Source: CAZOWL01 sp964583605
Lineage (GTDB): Bacteria > Pseudomonadota > Gammaproteobacteria > Chromatiales > Chromatiaceae
Direction of reading: 5' to 3'
DNA: 6,695 bases
Assembly (NCBI GenBank): GCA_964583605.1
Contig: CAZOWL010000147.1
Location: 1-6,695, forward strand
The notes beneath the pieces are model-generated. The model was not told the DNA's origin. It was given only the letters and a program-made list of their open reading frames with translations, and made no database searches. The position numbers were made by a program, and so were the translations under genes. Numbering within the stretch: the stretch's first letter is position 1; each line of letters starts with the position of its first letter. Shown here one piece after another: positions 1 to 6,357 of the stretch.

Positions 1-202
1 CGATTCAGTTGGCCTTGTCCGGGGCGCTCTATGCCCAAGGGGGCGAGTAGTTACGGACCAGCATCATCAGTCCGCCATGCTGGTACCAGCGACGGGGGCT
101 TCAAAGAGCCCGTCCTCATCGGGGCCACTGTGGGTCATGGCGGCAGCCATGTCGATCGGTCTTGCGTGATCGACATGACACTCGCAAGCCAGGCGATGGG
201 CA
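1..202. other. Left-edge intergenic stretch, no convincing gene
   Basis: No supported gene is visible here. Frames on both strands are short and match no family I recognise. A plus-strand frame entering from the left edge ends at a TAG at 48-50 after IQLALSGALYAQGGE. It could be the last residues of a gene outside the window that converges on the FGE-like gene, but 15 residues are too few to decide. The only clear structure is the inverted repeat at 148-177, listed separately. Confidence 0.4.
148..177. repeat. Perfect 10-bp inverted repeat downstream of the FGE-like gene
   Basis: The left arm CATGTCGATC (148-157) and the right arm GATCGACATG (168-177) are exact reverse complements around a 10-nt spacer. 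The repeat begins 26 nt beyond the stop codon of the minus-strand FGE-like gene. No T-run follows on either strand, so it is not a canonical intrinsic terminator. It may be a protein-binding dyad, a weak terminator, or a hairpin of the type found 3' of DGR variable regions. The 10-nt loop is larger than the tetraloop of characterised DGR hairpins. Confidence 0.6.
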
Positions 203-1096
203 TCACGCGGACTCATCGCCCGGGTCCGGGCACGAAGGCGTCCTCACGATGCGAAAGCCCAGGTTACCGTACCGAAAGTTGGGGTCCCGTCCATCGCGCG
301 AGGTCGCCCGGAAGTCATCCGCGTCCGTGTTGCGCCAACCCCCGCCGCGGCGAACGCGCAGCTCCCCCTCGCCTGGCCCCACCGGATCCTGGGCCGGCGA
401 CTGGCCATAGTAGCCCTCCGCATACCAGTCGGCACACCACTCCAGGACGTTGCCGCTTTGGTTGTAGGTCCCGTAGCCGGAGACACCACGTGGATAGCCG
501 GAGACGGCGCAGGTCGTCTCCTGTCCACGGCTGGCGCTGTTGCGGCAACGGCCCGCCTCCCATCGGTCCCCCCAGGGGTAGAGCAACCCCTTGGGCCCCC
601 GAGCGGCCTTCTCCCATTGCGCCTCGCTCGGCAGCGATGCACCCATCCACTTGGCGTAGGCATGGGCATCGTCCCAGCTGACGCACACCACCGGATGGTC
701 GAAGAATTCGGGCAGGACGCGCAGACCCTGCCAGACCGCCGGGGCACTGATCCAATTCGAGACGTTGGGCGGACGGTTCCTGGTCGGGCCAACGAAGCGG
801 GCGTACTGGACATTATTGATGGCGTAGACACCGATCCAGTAGCCGGAGAGAAAGACCCGGTGTCTGGGGCGATCGACCTTCTCGCCGTCACCCATCTCGA
901 TCTCCCCTTCCGGGACATAGACCATGACCGAGGCATCCTTGATGTTGACGGCGATGCGGTTGCGCAGTCCGTCGCGCATCCAATTCGTCAATAATTGATT
1001 GAGGGGTTGCATCGGATCGACGATCCTAGTGATAGCAGCTTGGGTAGTGACTTTCGGCAGGCTGGGTGGATCGGCGAGGAATTGCCCACCAATCAC
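203..1096 (-). CDS. FGE-sulfatase / SUMF1-domain protein with C-type-lectin fold, probably non-catalytic
   Basis: The 297-residue product (GTG start at 1096) has the formylglycine-generating-enzyme-sulfatase domain from about residue 58 to the C-terminus. Family hallmarks in order are MVYVPEGEIEMGDG, HRVFLSGYWIGVYAINNVQYARFV, HPVVCVSWDDAHAYAKWMGASLPSEAQWEKAARG, YPWGDRWEAGRC, GYGTYNQSGNVLEWCADWY, RRGGGWRN and GNLGFRIVR. True FGEs carry two active-site cysteines just after the RGGSW element. Here that stretch reads WRNTDADDFRATSRDG with no cysteine, so formylglycine generation is unlikely and a binding role fits better. There is no signal peptide or membrane segment. The GTG overlaps the stop of a tiny upstream frame (GTGA), but internal ATGs at 1012 and 979 are possible starts, and third-position GC is lower before 1012. 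The C-terminus resembles DGR target proteins. Family assignment is firm; the biological role is not. Confidence 0.9.
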   Translation of the reverse strand: MIGGQFLADPPSLPKVTTQAAITRIVDPMQPLNQLLTNWMRDGLRNRIAVNIKDASVMVYVPEGEIEMGDGEKVDRPRHRVFLSGYWIGVYAINNVQYARFVGPTRNRPPNVSNWISAPAVWQGLRVLPEFFDHPVVCVSWDDAHAYAKWMGASLPSEAQWEKAARGPKGLLYPWGDRWEAGRCRNSASRGQETTCAVSGYPRGVSGYGTYNQSGNVLEWCADWYAEGYYGQSPAQDPVGPGEGELRVRRGGGWRNTDADDFRATSRDGRDPNFRYGNLGFRIVRTPSCPDPGDESA

Positions 1097-1206
1097 AAGC
1101 CCCGTCTGTCCACGTTCTGATAGCCGGCCTCCTCGATGACCAGTCCCTGCGCCAACGATTGCTTCATGGCATCCAGATGGGAGCAGGCCCTGTCAATTCC
1201 AGTCAC
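1093..1206 (-). CDS. Possible tiny ORF or gene remnant coupled to the FGE-like gene
   Basis: A minus-strand frame of 37 codons from a GTG at 1206, or 24 codons from an ATG at 1167, ends in a TGA that overlaps the GTG start of the FGE-like gene by four bases (GTGA). The residues from the ATG include MKQSLAQGLVIEEAGYQNVD. About 20 of 24 third positions are G or C, which is coding-like for this genome. I recognise no family. It could be a leader peptide, the 3' scar of a lost gene, or chance. No good ribosome binding site precedes either start. Confidence 0.25.
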   Translation of the reverse strand: MTGIDRACSHLDAMKQSLAQGLVIEEAGYQNVDRRGL

Positions 1207-1257
1207 GGAATCCGGCCGCCCCCACGCAGATCGGTGCGAGAGAATCAGGCAGAACAT

Positions 1258-3522
1258 GTGAGCGAGAGGCTTATATCGCGACGCTGGGCGGCGCCCACCG
1301 TACCGAGCAGGCTGGCTGGCGAGGCACTGTGCTGCGACCCGGTCGCGCCAGGCTTGCCCGCCCTGTTCGCGGGATTGTGTGCGCATGCGCAGGCGACCAA
1401 TCACCGGCTGACATTGGTGCTTGCCGGCACCGCAGAGTGGACTCTCGCGGCCGCTGAGGCAGCCCTACACGGGTGCGAGGCGTTCTGGCTAACCGATCGT
1501 CCCGTCGCAGCCACGACCTATCCACTCCAGGCGGGTGAGCGCCTGCTCGGTCAAGAGGTCAATTACCTCGTCTACGACGCGCACAGCGGTCTCGATCCAG
1601 ACAGCTTCGGCGCGGCGACCGGCACGTTGCGCGGTGGTGGTCTCCTGTTGCTCCTGACCCCGCCGCTGGACGAGTGGCCCGATCTGCCCGACCCCCAGGC
1701 GCAGCGGATCGCGGTGTACCCATTCGCCCCCGCCGACGTGAGCGGCCGATTCATCGCCCGCTTCGCGCGGGTCCTCGCGGCAACGACCGGGTGCTGGCTC
1801 GTCCAGCAAGGGGCGCCCATGCCGCCCGCTCCGCGGCTCGTTGATGGGCCAGCGGCCAGCAATCGCAAGACGCACCGGTCACCCGCCGCGGCCGCCACGC
1901 CAGACCAGGAGCAGGCCGTCAAGGCCATCGTCAAGACGGCACGCGGCCGCCGCCGCGCCCGCCGTCCGCTGGTGATCACCGCCGATCGCGGTCGCGGCAA
2001 GAGCGCCGCCCTAGGCCTCGCCGCGGCCCAGCTGCTCGCTGCGGGAACCGAATCGATCCTGGTGACGGCCCCGCGCCGCGCGGCAGTCGAGCCCCTATTC
2101 CGGCATGCCGCGGCCGCCCTTCCAGAGGCGCACAGGGACGGCGATCGGCTCATCTACCGACAGCGGCCGCTATCCTTCATTCCGCCTGATCGGCTGGAGC
2201 GAGGTGCCCCGCTGGCCAGCCTGCTTCTCATCGACGAGGCCGCCGGGATCCCGGCACCGCTCCTCGAGGCTGCCCTCACCCGCTTTCCGCGTGTCGTGCT
2301 CGCGACCACCATCCACGGCTACGAGGGGACCGGACGCGGCTTCGAGGTCCGCTTCCGCGACACCCTGGCACGGCTGACCCCTGGCTGGCGGGCCCTCACG
2401 CTCAGCCAGCCGATCCGGTGGGCCGCGAACGATCCTCTCGAGGCCTTGACGGGCGAGGCCTTACTGCTTGACGCGGCCCCGGCGCCCGCCGCGGGCATCG
2501 CCACGGCGACACCGGCGAGCTGCACCTGGGCCGTGCTCGAACGGGATCGCCTGGCCGAGGATGCGGTGTCGCTCCGGCAGCTCTTCGGTCTCCTGGTCCT
2601 GGCCCACTACCAGACGCGCCCGCTCGACCTGCGCCATCTGCTGGATGGCCCGAATGTGCAGGTGATGGTCTTGCGCCACGGTAGCTCCATTGTCGCGACA
2701 CTCCTAACCGCCGATGAAGGCGGTTTCAACGCGCCGCTCATGCGTCAGGTCTTTGCTGGTCGGCGCCGGCCCCGCGGCCATCTATTGCCCCAGACCCTTT
2801 CCGCACACGCAGGCCTGGCGGAGGCGCCTGAGCTGCGCTACCGGCGGATCATCCGCCTCGCGGTCCATCCCGCCGTGCAAGGTCGCGGGCTTGGGCGACG
2901 GCTCGTCGATGTCGCGAGTGATGTGGCGCGCGTCGATGGCATCGACCTCGTCGGCGCGAGCTTTGGGGCGACCATTGGGCTCCTGCGCTTCTGGACCCGC
3001 TGCGGCTTCCTCCCGGTGCAGCTCGGCACCCACCGCAACGCCGCCAGTGGCGAGCAGGCTCTGGTCGTGCTCCGGGCGCTGACGCCGCGCGGCGAGAGTC
3101 TGATCGCCAAGGCCCGGCAGCGACTCGCCCAGCGGCTGCCACGTCTGATGCCCGGTCCGCTCCGCGAGGCGCCGCCGGATCTCATTGCCGCCGTCCTCGG
3201 CGAGCTGCCTGGAAGGGTGCCCGACCTAGACGAAGCCGCCTACGCCGAGCTGACCGCCTTCGCCCGACACCTACGCGGACTCGACGCGAGCCTGCCCTGG
3301 CTCGTCGAGCTGGCGTCGGCACGGCTCGGTCCAGCGCTGCGCGAGGGCCGTCTCGATTCCGATCAGGCCGCCCTCCTCGTCCACTCGGTGCTGCAGATGC
3401 GTGACCCCGGGGAGATGTCTATCCGACTGGACAGCCTGGGCCGCAGCGACGTCACGACCCGAATCCGCTGGGCCACTGAGCGGCTGCTCGCGGAGACGGG
3501 TGGGCTGTGCGGCCCGCAGTAG
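1258..3522 (+). CDS. tmcA: tRNA(Met) cytidine acetyltransferase TmcA
   Basis: This cytoplasmic enzyme uses acetyl-CoA and ATP to form N4-acetylcytidine at the wobble base (C34) of elongator tRNA-Met, preventing misreading of AUA. The 754-residue product aligns along the whole of E. coli TmcA (671 aa). The N-terminal TmcA domain includes VYDAHSGLDPDSFGAATGTL. The helicase-like ATPase has Walker A DRGRGKS (about residues 243-249), Walker B LLLIDEAAGIPAPLL (DE at 326-327) and the motif TTIHGYEGTGRGF. The GNAT domain has IRLAVHPAVQGRGLG, with the acetyl-CoA loop Q-G-R-G-L-G at 541-546, and FWTRCGFLPVQLGTHRNAASGEQ. A C-terminal tRNA-binding region follows. I chose GTG 1258 because an AGG lies 8 nt upstream and homology begins about 30-50 residues later. 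An ATG at 1066 would add 64 residues without family resemblance and overlap the divergent FGE-like gene. All key motifs are intact. Confidence 0.95.
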   Translation: MSERLISRRWAAPTVPSRLAGEALCCDPVAPGLPALFAGLCAHAQATNHRLTLVLAGTAEWTLAAAEAALHGCEAFWLTDRPVAATTYPLQAGERLLGQEVNYLVYDAHSGLDPDSFGAATGTLRGGGLLLLLTPPLDEWPDLPDPQAQRIAVYPFAPADVSGRFIARFARVLAATTGCWLVQQGAPMPPAPRLVDGPAASNRKTHRSPAAAATPDQEQAVKAIVKTARGRRRARRPLVITADRGRGKSAALGLAAAQLLAAGTESILVTAPRRAAVEPLFRHAAAALPEAHRDGDRLIYRQRPLSFIPPDRLERGAPLASLLLIDEAAGIPAPLLEAALTRFPRVVLATTIHGYEGTGRGFEVRFRDTLARLTPGWRALTLSQPIRWAANDPLEALTGEALLLDAAPAPAAGIATATPASCTWAVLERDRLAEDAVSLRQLFGLLVLAHYQTRPLDLRHLLDGPNVQVMVLRHGSSIVATLLTADEGGFNAPLMRQVFAGRRRPRGHLLPQTLSAHAGLAEAPELRYRRIIRLAVHPAVQGRGLGRRLVDVASDVARVDGIDLVGASFGATIGLLRFWTRCGFLPVQLGTHRNAASGEQALVVLRALTPRGESLIAKARQRLAQRLPRLMPGPLREAPPDLIAAVLGELPGRVPDLDEAAYAELTAFARHLRGLDASLPWLVELASARLGPALREGRLDSDQAALLVHSVLQMRDPGEMSIRLDSLGRSDVTTRIRWATERLLAETGGLCGPQ

Positions 3523-3632
3523 CCGAGCACCCCGGCCCCTCGATCTGCCAAGACCCTTGACACTGCCGGTTGTCGTCACCTGCCCGATGAGGCCTGGCCC
3601 GCTCCTTTGCGAGACCTGATCAAGAAGCACTG
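3523..3632. other. Convergent intergenic region between tmcA and the SPOR-domain gene
   Basis: About 110 bp separate two converging stop codons. I looked for a bidirectional terminator and found only weak 4-bp pairings (for example GACA/TGTC near 3558-3575) and no T-run. Termination here may be Rho-dependent or read-through; that is inference. Confidence 0.4.
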
Positions 3633-5270
3633 TCAGGAACGTCCGATCCAAACGTCGCGGATCCCGAGGACAGGCTTGATTTCGGCGGCGCGGGCCGCGG
3701 CGGCGACCTGCGACGGAAACCCCTCGATCCGCACCCCGAACAGCCCGCTTTGATCGATCGGAACGACCGCGGCCACAATGCCCTTTTCCCGGTAGACCCG
3801 CTGCAGATCCTGAGCCGTCGACTCGCGCGTGACGGCGATCAGGTTGATGAACCAAGGCCCTGTCGCGCCGGCCTGCTCTGGGTCTGTATCCTTGGCGGCA
3901 GAGTGCCGCTGCGAGGCGGCCAACTCCGCCTGCTTCGGCCCGTCGCCGGCACCTGGACCCCTCGTTGGCTCGGCAATGCCCTTTACCTCCTCTTCGAGGA
4001 AGGCTGCGAGTCGCTTCAGCCAGGCCTGTGAATCATCCGGTTCAGAATCTTCTGGTTCCGATCGCACGGCGATCGCCGACCGGGCGCTGGCATCCTCTCG
4101 CTCCTGCGTCAGCGACGGTCCAGGCCCCGTGCCGGAATCGGTGGTCGGTAGGCTGCGCCCACTTGGAACACCGGCCGCTCCCTCGATCTGAAGGCTCGGT
4201 CGCGTGACAGGCAGAAGCCTCGTTGCCGCCTCAGCGGGCTCGAGGAGCCGTGCGGTGACAGCAGGCGCCACCCGCGGGCGCACGACAGGGACGGACTCGC
4301 CCGCATCAGCTTGCCGAGATACCTCCATCGGCCTGCTCAGGATCTGTTTGGCCTCGCCGGACAGTGCCCCGTCGGTCGCGGCGACAGCCTGGTCCTCCAT
4401 CTCAGTCGGCGCAGGGCGATTGACAACGGCAGGTGTCTCCGGTGCGAGTGAACCGATCTCGAGAAAGCTCTCCGCGCGGATCGCCTCATCCGATCGAGCG
4501 GCGTCCCCAACCGCGCCCGGACTGGCCGCGTCAAGGCCGGCATTCGCGATCTCAGGTTGCGTCGTCGCCAGCCGCGCGAGCTCGGCATTGACGAAATCGA
4601 GCCTTTGGGCCAGCTCATCGACCCGAACCGTGAGATCTCCCGCCACCCGTGTCCCGCGCTCCAGATCCTCCATCTGGCCGATCGCCAGCGTCAGGTGCTC
4701 ACCGATAAGCCTGGCATCGGAGGCCGACGTGCCATCGGAGGCGATCGCCGCAAGCTGCTTGGAAAGCTCTGCAATCGACGTCTTGATCGCGGCGATCTCG
4801 CCACGCAGGGCGGGATCGCCCGCTGCCTCGTCGACTGCTGACGGCCGATCCGCCGCGGGAATGGGCCCATAAAGCACAGCGCCCACCCCTCCAGTGAGCA
4901 GAGCAGCGAACAACACCGCCCAGATCAAACGGGAGGGATGCGGCTTGCCGGCGTGCCCTTTCGTCACGGGGGCGGACAGGTCCTGCGGCCCTTCCTGCGC
5001 ACCCCGAAGCGGCATCGGCCCCGGCTCCGGGGCAGGCGTATCGATCGGCCTAGCGAACGCAAACGCGGACCGTGGCGCCTCCGCCTCGCGCAGTAGCCGC
5101 GCCATCGCCCCGGCATCCCATGCGGGCGGGAGATCCTCAGCCTCTGTTTCACTGGGCCTCGCCGCGCCCGCATCGATCTCAGCGGGACCTTCATCCCTGA
5201 TCCGCACCACGATGCGGCTCAGATTCCCATCGCGGATATCATCAAAGCGATCATCGTTGCCATCGATCAT
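3633..5270 (-). CDS. Single-pass membrane protein with coiled coil and C-terminal SPOR domain
   Basis: SPOR domains bind denuded glycan strands of septal peptidoglycan, so this is probably an inner-membrane protein with a periplasmic C-terminus active in division or envelope maintenance. The 545-residue product has four parts. A charged cytoplasmic N-terminus begins MIDGNDDRFDDIRDGNLSR. One membrane segment lies at about 114-135 (SRLIWAVLFAALLTGGVGAV). A predicted coiled coil covers about 153-238 (EIAAIKTSIAELSKQLAAI and beyond), followed by a long low-complexity linker rich in A, E, P and R. The SPOR domain fills residues 471-545, with GPWFINLIAV, VYREKGIVAAVVPI, SGLFGVRIEGF and KPVLGIRDVWIG. 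The start at 5270 follows GAGGG with 8-nt spacing and a further GGAGGT at 5289-5284; an upstream ATG at 5351 lacks such support. It stands alone, without division genes nearby. It is not clearly DamX, DedD, FtsN or RlpA, so no symbol is given. Confidence 0.85.
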   Translation of the reverse strand: MIDGNDDRFDDIRDGNLSRIVVRIRDEGPAEIDAGAARPSETEAEDLPPAWDAGAMARLLREAEAPRSAFAFARPIDTPAPEPGPMPLRGAQEGPQDLSAPVTKGHAGKPHPSRLIWAVLFAALLTGGVGAVLYGPIPAADRPSAVDEAAGDPALRGEIAAIKTSIAELSKQLAAIASDGTSASDARLIGEHLTLAIGQMEDLERGTRVAGDLTVRVDELAQRLDFVNAELARLATTQPEIANAGLDAASPGAVGDAARSDEAIRAESFLEIGSLAPETPAVVNRPAPTEMEDQAVAATDGALSGEAKQILSRPMEVSRQADAGESVPVVRPRVAPAVTARLLEPAEAATRLLPVTRPSLQIEGAAGVPSGRSLPTTDSGTGPGPSLTQEREDASARSAIAVRSEPEDSEPDDSQAWLKRLAAFLEEEVKGIAEPTRGPGAGDGPKQAELAASQRHSAAKDTDPEQAGATGPWFINLIAVTRESTAQDLQRVYREKGIVAAVVPIDQSGLFGVRIEGFPSQVAAAARAAEIKPVLGIRDVWIGRS

Positions 5271-5276
5271 GTCGCT

Positions 5277-5289
5277 CACCCTCACCTCC
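5277..5289 (-). promoter_or_regulatory. Ribosome binding site that fixes the SPOR-gene start
   Basis: Reading the minus strand, GGAGGTGAGGGTGAG leads into the ATG at 5270. The GAGGG core ends 8 nt before the ATG, and the stronger GGAGGT lies further out. This purine-rich run is why the start was placed at 5270 rather than at the upstream in-frame ATG. Confidence 0.7.
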
Positions 5290-5636
5290 AAAGCGAATCC
5301 TCCGGGCCTCCCCGAGGGTCTGAGCCTGGCAAGCGATGAGCGTGCCAGCAAGGCATCGCGCAGAGGGAACGGTAGGCGGCGAGGCGCCCTTTGGGAAGCG
5401 ACCAGCGGGTCGCCTACGTGGAACGATCTAAGCCCATGATAACCTATATCTTTCCGGCCGCTCCGATGCAGAGACGATGCCTAGGGCTGGGCAGTGCACC
5501 GCGGGGGCACAGACTCGGATCGGTCCTCTGGGGGCGCGGGCCGAAACGCCGGAGAACCGTCGACGGGGGTTCACGCCACAATCGGCCCGTCAAGATCCTG
5601 ACACTCAGCGATCGCAAACGGGCTGATTAACGGCTC
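5290..5636. other. Gene-free stretch upstream of the SPOR gene
   Basis: Roughly 350 bp contain no frame resembling a known protein on either strand. The stretch should hold the promoter and leader of the minus-strand SPOR gene. A TATCAT on the minus strand near 5443-5438 could be a -10 element, but no matching -35 is visible, so I do not call it. A short inverted repeat at 5398-5413 is listed separately. Confidence 0.4.
5398..5413. repeat. Short inverted repeat in the SPOR-gene leader
   Basis: GCGACCAGCGGGTCGC forms a 6-bp perfect stem (GCGACC/GGTCGC) with a 4-nt loop. It lies about 130 bp upstream of the SPOR-gene start. No T-run adjoins it. It could be an operator or a leader hairpin, or chance in GC-rich DNA. 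Confidence 0.35.
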
Positions 5637-5663
5637 AAAAACACTCGGCACGACGTGCCCGAG
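5637..5663 (-). terminator. Intrinsic terminator on the minus strand
   Basis: Reading the minus strand, CTCGGGCACGTCGTGCCGAG folds into a GC-rich stem (5 bp plus 3 bp with a single-base bulge) and is followed at once by TGTTTTTG. A GC-rich hairpin plus a T-run is the classic Rho-independent layout. It lies downstream of the small minus-strand ORF at 5937-5746 and would end its transcript, and would keep transcription from the right from running into the SPOR gene. Confidence 0.65.
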
Positions 5664-5665
5664 AG

Positions 5666-5703
5666 CCCCTCTCCCCGCCGGGGAGAGGGGTTGGGGTGAG
5701 GGG
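5666..5703. repeat. Dispersed-type intergenic palindrome (CCCTCTCC/GGAGAGGG element)
   Basis: CCCCTCTCCCC (5666-5676) and GGGGAGAGGGG (5680-5690) pair perfectly over 11 bp with a 3-nt loop, followed by TTGGGGTGAGGGG. This sequence style (CCCTCACCCC-AACCCC-TCTCCCC and its complement) recurs in intergenic regions of many bacterial genomes, from general knowledge. Its mobility and function are unclear. Here it sits next to the intrinsic terminator, forming a double hairpin in the transcript. Confidence 0.7.
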
Positions 5704-5745
5704 AGGAAGGTGCGCGAACTTGTTGAGGTTGTTCTCGCGCCATGA

Positions 5746-5937
5746 CTAAGCATACTCGTCAACGTGCCACGGGCCCTCTGGCCGAGGACCCTGCCTCTCA
5801 TCGTCCCGGCGCTTCGTCCGGCTGCGCCCATCAAGCTCGTCATCGCTCTTCCGGCCAGGTCGCCGCCTGCCAATCGGCCGGATTGGCTCGACGGGCCCGA
5901 TATTGCGGGTTGGCTTGATTGGTCTTGAATCACCCAT
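5746..5937 (-). CDS. Small basic proline/arginine-rich hypothetical protein
   Basis: This 63-residue ORF starts at ATG 5937, immediately preceded by an in-frame TGA, with a GGGGGG run 6 nt upstream as a possible Shine-Dalgarno. It has a Pro-Ile/Val pattern (IGPVEPIRPIGRRRPGRK), then a charged stretch (SDDELDGRSRTKRRDDERQ), and ends in WHVDEYA. No membrane segment, signal peptide or known domain is visible, and it is probably disordered. An intrinsic terminator on the same strand lies about 80 bp downstream, supporting transcription in this direction. I do not recognise the family. It could be a real small protein or a gene trimmed by the adjacent insertion-sequence relic. Confidence 0.45.
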   Translation of the reverse strand: MGDSRPIKPTRNIGPVEPIRPIGRRRPGRKSDDELDGRSRTKRRDDERQGPRPEGPWHVDEYA

Positions 5938-5947
5938 TCATGACCCC

Positions 5948-5970
5948 CCAATGCGCTTCGGCCGCATTGG
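5948..5970. repeat. 8-bp hairpin at the border of the transposase relic
   Basis: CCAATGCG (5948-5955) and CGCATTGG (5963-5970) are perfect reverse complements around CTTCGGC, which can close further on a TTCG loop. The hairpin lies exactly where transposase similarity begins and just upstream of the small minus-strand ORF. On the minus strand its 3' arm runs into the GGGGGG that could serve as that ORF's ribosome binding site. Confidence 0.55.
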
Positions 5971-6357
5971 CCGAGGCGTCGGATCACACTTATGGCTCGC
6001 GCCACATGGCCAAGGCGTTGCGGGCCTTGGGCTATCGTGTCGGACACCATCTGGCCCGCAATCTGACGCACGAGGCCGGCGTGTGGGTGCGCTACCGCCG
6101 CCGGTATCGGGTCACGACCAACAGCAGGACCAGCCGGTGCTCGGGAATCGCTTGCAGCGGCAGTTTGCCGTCGAGGCCCCTGATCATGCCTATGCCGGTG
6201 ATATCACGTACGTGTGGACCGCGCAGGGCTGGCTGTACCTGGCCGTGGTCATCGACCTGAAATCGCGCAAGGCGGTCGGCTGGTCGATGGGGCGGCGCTT
6301 AACCAGCTCGTTGATCTGTGACGCCCTACAGATGGCGCTGTGGCCGCGCCGACCGCC
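5970..6357 (+). pseudogene. IS3-family transposase (OrfB) relic, frameshifted and truncated
   Basis: Two plus-strand frames together give a piece of an IS3-family OrfB, the DDE integrase-like transposase. The first frame reads ASDHTYGSRHMAKALRALGY, then EAGVWVRYRRRYRVTTNS. Near 6116-6128 the frame is lost, apparently through a small deletion (about 4 nt compared with the usual NSQHDQPV), and similarity resumes in another frame with DQPVLGNRLQRQFAVEAPDH, AGDITYVWTAQGWLYLAVV and VGWSMGRRLTSSLICDALQM up to WPRRPPS. The first catalytic Asp (GDITYV) is kept. The expected HSDRG block with the second Asp and the final Glu is gone; after 6357 the sequence is unrelated. The N-terminal part of OrfB and OrfA are missing. 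It cannot encode an active enzyme. Confidence 0.85.

Noticed and set aside
31..994. Long plus-strand open frames opposite the FGE-like gene
   Set aside because: They are Arg/Pro/Ser-rich antisense shadows of the conserved minus-strand gene, with no recognisable domain.
1191..1196. Perfect TTGACA -35 hexamer on the minus strand
   Set aside because: At 16-18 nt spacing no acceptable -10 hexamer follows (GATGCC or similar), so it was not called as a promoter.
1066..1257. ATG at 1066 as the start of tmcA
   Set aside because: It overlaps the divergent gene's start, has no good ribosome binding site, and the added 64 residues do not resemble TmcA.
5742..5918. Plus-strand ORF beginning MTKHTRQR, resembling the first residues of some IS3 OrfA proteins
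   Set aside because: Similarity stops after eight residues, the rest is Ala/Ser/Arg-rich, and it lies opposite the better-supported minus-strand small ORF.
5571..6071. 166-codon minus-strand frame spanning the palindrome and the transposase relic
   Set aside because: It runs through a terminator and the GC-rich palindrome and antisense to the transposase relic; no family resemblance.
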